A stretch of 8,061 nt of DNA from an uncultured Ruminococcus sp. (lineage in GTDB: Bacteria > Bacillota > Clostridia > Oscillospirales > Ruminococcaceae). The stretch spans positions 1 through 8,061 of the forward strand of contig CAMWHN010000088.1 of NCBI GenBank assembly GCA_947174085.1, written 5' to 3'. Below, in pieces: positions 5,904 through 8,061 of this stretch. The stretch's first letter is position 1. Each line of letters opens with the position of its first letter. Under the pieces are notes generated by a model. That model saw nothing but the letters and a program-made list of their open reading frames with translations, was not told the origin of the DNA and did no database searches. The position numbers and the translations under genes are program-made.

Positions 5904-6335
5904 ATGATAGCATTAGGTTGTGACCATGCAGGCGTAAATTTGAAGAAAGCAATTATGCAATATCTGGAAGAAAAAAAAATTGCATATTTGGATTTGGGAA
6001 CAGACGGCGAACCTTGCGATTATCCAGATATTGCAAAGCAAGTTTCTGAAAAAATAGTTTCTGGTGAGGCAGAAAAAGGTATTTTAACTTGTGGTACTGG
6101 TGTTGGTATGAGTATTGCTGCAAATAAAATTAAGGGTATTCGTGCATCTGTTTGTAATGATTGTTTTTCCACAAGATATACTAGAAAGCATAATGACGCA
6201 AATATTTTATGTATGGGTGAGCGTGTGATTGGTGTTGGACTTGCATTAGAATTAGTGGAAATCTTTCTGGAAACAGAATTTGAGGGCGGTAGACATCAGA
6301 GACGAGTTGATAAAATTACAAGTTTAGAAAATTAA
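5904..6335 (+). CDS. rpiB: Ribose-5-phosphate isomerase B (RpiB/LacAB family)
   Basis: RpiB interconverts ribose 5-phosphate and ribulose 5-phosphate in the non-oxidative pentose phosphate pathway, feeding PRPP and nucleotide synthesis. The 143-residue length is standard. Visible family features are ALGCDHAG at the N-terminus (Asp7-His8), the DYPD motif (39-42), the active-site Cys63 in CGTGVGMS, the RKHNDAN motif with catalytic-type His96, and the C-terminal EGGRHQRRVDKI. GGTGAT at 5895-5900 is a usable SD. It is followed 24 bp later by upp; rpiB and upp also lie close together in other Firmicutes, which fits a shared role in supplying and using PRPP. Some family members act on other sugar phosphates (allose, galactose), but this context favours ribose. 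Confidence 0.94.
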   Translation: MIALGCDHAGVNLKKAIMQYLEEKKIAYLDLGTDGEPCDYPDIAKQVSEKIVSGEAEKGILTCGTGVGMSIAANKIKGIRASVCNDCFSTRYTRKHNDANILCMGERVIGVGLALELVEIFLETEFEGGRHQRRVDKITSLEN

Positions 6336-6359
6336 AAAATAAATAGGAGGATTTTTATT

Positions 6360-6989
6360 ATGGCAAAATTAAATATTATTGACCATCCGTTGATTCAGCA
6401 TAAAATTTCTTTAATGCGTGATAAAAACACAGGCACAAAAGAATTTCGTGAGCTTGTCAATGAAACAGCTATGCTGATTTGTTACGAGGCAACGAGAGAT
6501 TTGCCTTTGAAAGAAATCGAAATGGAAACACCTTTGTGTATGGCAAAAACAAAAATTGTTTCTGGCAGAAAACTTGCAGTTGTGCCGATTTTAAGGGCAG
6601 GTTTAGGCATGATTGATGGTGTAACTTCTCTTGTGCCAGCGGCTAAAATTGGACATATTGGCATGTTCAGAGACCCTGAAACACATGACTCTGTAAAATA
6701 TTATGCAAAATTTCCAGATGATATTGCGGAACGTGATGTTATTATTGTTGACCCTATGCTTGCAACGGGTGCAACGGCTTGTTCGGCAATCACGGAGCTG
6801 AAAAAAGCCGGTGTGAAAAATATTAAGTTCATGTGTATTATTTGTTCTCCAGAGGGTGCTTCTAATATGATTAAAACACACCCTGATGTGAATATTTATT
6901 GTGGTGTTATGGACGAGGGCTTGAATGAAAATAAATTTATTATCCCTGGTCTTGGTGACGCTGGCGATAGAATTTTTGGCACAAGATAA
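6360..6989 (+). CDS. upp: Uracil phosphoribosyltransferase
   Basis: Upp makes UMP from uracil and PRPP, the key pyrimidine salvage step in the cytosol. The protein is 209 residues, as expected. The PRPP-binding signature VDPMLATGATA is at residues 130-140, VPILRAGLGM at 75-84 is the conserved flexible-loop/PPi region, and the C-terminal IPGLGDAGDRIFGTR is the uracil-binding end seen in this family. AGGAGG at 6345-6350 sits 9 nt before the ATG. No ATA isoleucine codon is used in the whole gene, a core-gene pattern that contrasts sharply with the next gene. It is probably co-transcribed with rpiB. No pyrR attenuator or uracil permease is visible. Confidence 0.97.
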   Translation: MAKLNIIDHPLIQHKISLMRDKNTGTKEFRELVNETAMLICYEATRDLPLKEIEMETPLCMAKTKIVSGRKLAVVPILRAGLGMIDGVTSLVPAAKIGHIGMFRDPETHDSVKYYAKFPDDIAERDVIIVDPMLATGATACSAITELKKAGVKNIKFMCIICSPEGASNMIKTHPDVNIYCGVMDEGLNENKFIIPGLGDAGDRIFGTR

Positions 6990-7005
6990 TCGGAGATTAA
7001 AATAT

Positions 7006-7797
7006 ATGAATAATAAAAAAACAAACATAGCATTTAAATATAATTACTGTGATGGCGGAAAGACACTAGACCGGTTTGGCTTTGATGGCATATGTTCAGA
7101 TGAAATAATTCGATATAATGCAGAAATAGCACAGCGTGCATGGTGTTCGCATGCAGATTGTCCCTGTAAGCAGTATAATGACGGAAAAATAAGCGAGGAG
7201 AAATTATTGAATATAGCAGAAGACTGTGGCGGTTGTGTTTGTCAGGAAAGTGGTTTTTTCGGATGTTGGTGTGCAAATGCTGAGCGTGACATAGAAAAAG
7301 ACAAACCTAGGAGAATCTTGCAAGCACAGAAAAATAGTTTGGCTATATTAACAACACGAGAACCCTATGCTAGAGAGGATAAGCGTTTTATATTTGCAGT
7401 ATTTTTAATAGGTGAATACTTTGAAGGTGATGACGATGAGTCAGGATATGTAAAAGCAAATCCAGACTGGAAAATAGAACTCACTCGATGGGAAGCATAT
7501 AAGATGCCGTTTTGGAAATATCATGCAAATAATACCCATAATAATGCTTACAAGGCTTTTTGGGGTAATGGACTCTTTCACTATATTCCTGATGCCGAAG
7601 CTGTGCAGATTTTAAGGGATATCACTAATGTCATAAATATCAGACCCATAACACCATTATTAAAAACACAAGAATTTATGTTGCCAATACAGATACATCG
7701 AAAAAAACATGCAGAGAAATTTCTGCAATATTATTGTGAAATCAATCACATTAATGCAGAAGATGTGCCACAACCAAATGGTGCTATCTTGCAATAA
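7006..7797 (+). CDS. Cys-rich protein with putative PUA/EVE-like C-terminal half, function unknown
   Basis: This 263-residue protein has no signal peptide or membrane helix. I chose ATG 7006 because CGGAGA (6991-6996) lies 9 nt upstream; an earlier in-frame ATG at 6925 is inside upp and would add an implausible extension. The N-terminal half holds clustered cysteines: C47, H49, C52, C54, C74, C77, C79, C87 and C89, with C15 and C30 earlier, suggesting a zinc or iron-sulfur site. The second half (about 112-210) has LAILTTREPYAREDKRFIFAVFLI-type strands, a glycine/acidic loop, a conserved-looking MPFWKYH and WGNGLFHYI, and a helix (AEAVQILRDI). This recalls PUA-like folds (EVE/ASCH/YTH-like), which often read modified bases. 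I recall similar uncharacterised proteins in bacterial genomes; no function is assigned. Fifteen of 24 Ile codons are ATA, unlike upp, suggesting horizontal origin. Confidence 0.8.
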   Translation: MNNKKTNIAFKYNYCDGGKTLDRFGFDGICSDEIIRYNAEIAQRAWCSHADCPCKQYNDGKISEEKLLNIAEDCGGCVCQESGFFGCWCANAERDIEKDKPRRILQAQKNSLAILTTREPYAREDKRFIFAVFLIGEYFEGDDDESGYVKANPDWKIELTRWEAYKMPFWKYHANNTHNNAYKAFWGNGLFHYIPDAEAVQILRDITNVINIRPITPLLKTQEFMLPIQIHRKKHAEKFLQYYCEINHINAEDVPQPNGAILQ

Positions 7798-7815
7798 TAG
7801 AAAATCTGATAATAG

Positions 7816-8061
7816 ATGATAAAATTACATTTTTTTGATTGGGACAGTTGTTATTTAGATGTTGAAAATGAATTGAATATTAATAGTGATGTAACGGATT
7901 TCTTAGTAGAACATGTGTCAGATATTCAGTTGGAAGTAACAGATAATCAATTTGATTTGGAAAATAACTGGATTTTCTGGTTCAGTGCCAAAAATGAAAA
8001 AAAAGCTATCAAGGCTATTTATGATATTTTATTTTCTAGGATAAAGCCTGACAGTTGTATG
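7816..8061 (+). CDS. Small acidic protein of unknown function, 3' end beyond the window
   Basis: An open frame of 82 codons begins at ATG 7816 (directly after an in-frame TAG at 7813-7815) and remains open to the last base. It starts MIKLHFFDWDSCYLD and contains NNWIFWFSAKNEKKA, which looks like alternating strands followed by a helix (KAIKAIYDILFS). The visible part is acidic, with no signal peptide or membrane segment. There is no clear SD, so translation may rely on coupling with the upstream gene, whose stop is 18 bp away. I do not recognise the family. Small size, acidity and position beside an atypical gene would fit an accessory or immunity-like protein, but this is speculative. Confidence 0.6.
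   Translation, partial: MIKLHFFDWDSCYLDVENELNINSDVTDFLVEHVSDIQLEVTDNQFDLENNWIFWFSAKNEKKAIKAIYDILFSRIKPDSCM

Noticed and set aside
6925..7005. N-terminal extension of the Cys-rich protein starting inside upp
   Set aside because: The extension is an out-of-frame reading of the conserved upp 3' end. A good SD supports ATG 7006.
6603..7028. 141-residue minus-strand frame opposite upp
   Set aside because: It is a shadow of the upp coding sequence with low-complexity composition and no SD. The other minus-strand frames over fhs, tsaE/tsaB and pspA are rejected for the same reason.

Overview
The window looks like chromosomal DNA from a low-GC Gram-positive bacterium, most likely a Clostridia member (Ruminococcus/Oscillospiraceae type is my best guess, not proven). 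The reasons are AT-rich DNA, strong AGGAGG-type ribosome binding sites, TTG and other non-ATG starts, a sigma-A promoter close to consensus, and a gene set (PspA/IM30, formate-THF ligase, TsaE/TsaB, RpiB, Upp) common in that group. All supported genes are on the + strand. No tRNA, rRNA, CRISPR array, insertion sequence or clear rho-independent terminator was found.

Left part (1-1472): a leader carries a near-perfect extended -10 promoter (110-138), preceded by a 17-bp palindrome and overlapped by an 8-bp direct repeat. It drives a pspA/IM30 envelope-stress gene. A YbjN-like small protein follows; its reading frame has no ATG, GTG or TTG that fits, and it appears to start at ATT (1011) behind a strong Shine-Dalgarno sequence. 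A hairpin lies between the two genes.

Middle (1506-4773): fhs (one-carbon metabolism), then tsaE and tsaB (tRNA t6A37 synthesis), then a five-helix membrane protein. These are packed with 7 bp, overlapping and ATGA junctions, so they are probably one transcript with translational coupling. tsaB most likely starts at TTG 3629. The usual partners tsaD and rimI are not here.

Right part (4949-8061): two tandem, diverged paralogues of a YbjN-like acidic protein share an almost identical C-terminus. They are followed by the housekeeping pair rpiB-upp. Next come a protein with a Cys-rich N-terminal half and a PUA/EVE-like C-terminal half (7006-7797), and the start of a small acidic protein that runs off the window (7816 onward). 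The Cys-rich gene uses ATA for 15 of its 24 isoleucines while the adjacent upp uses none, which suggests a different origin.

Most of the window is ordinary core metabolism. The points worth a second look are the ATT start, the promoter architecture of pspA, the pspA/YbjN pairing, the tandem YbjN-like paralogues, and the Cys-rich/PUA-like protein with its unknown neighbour.
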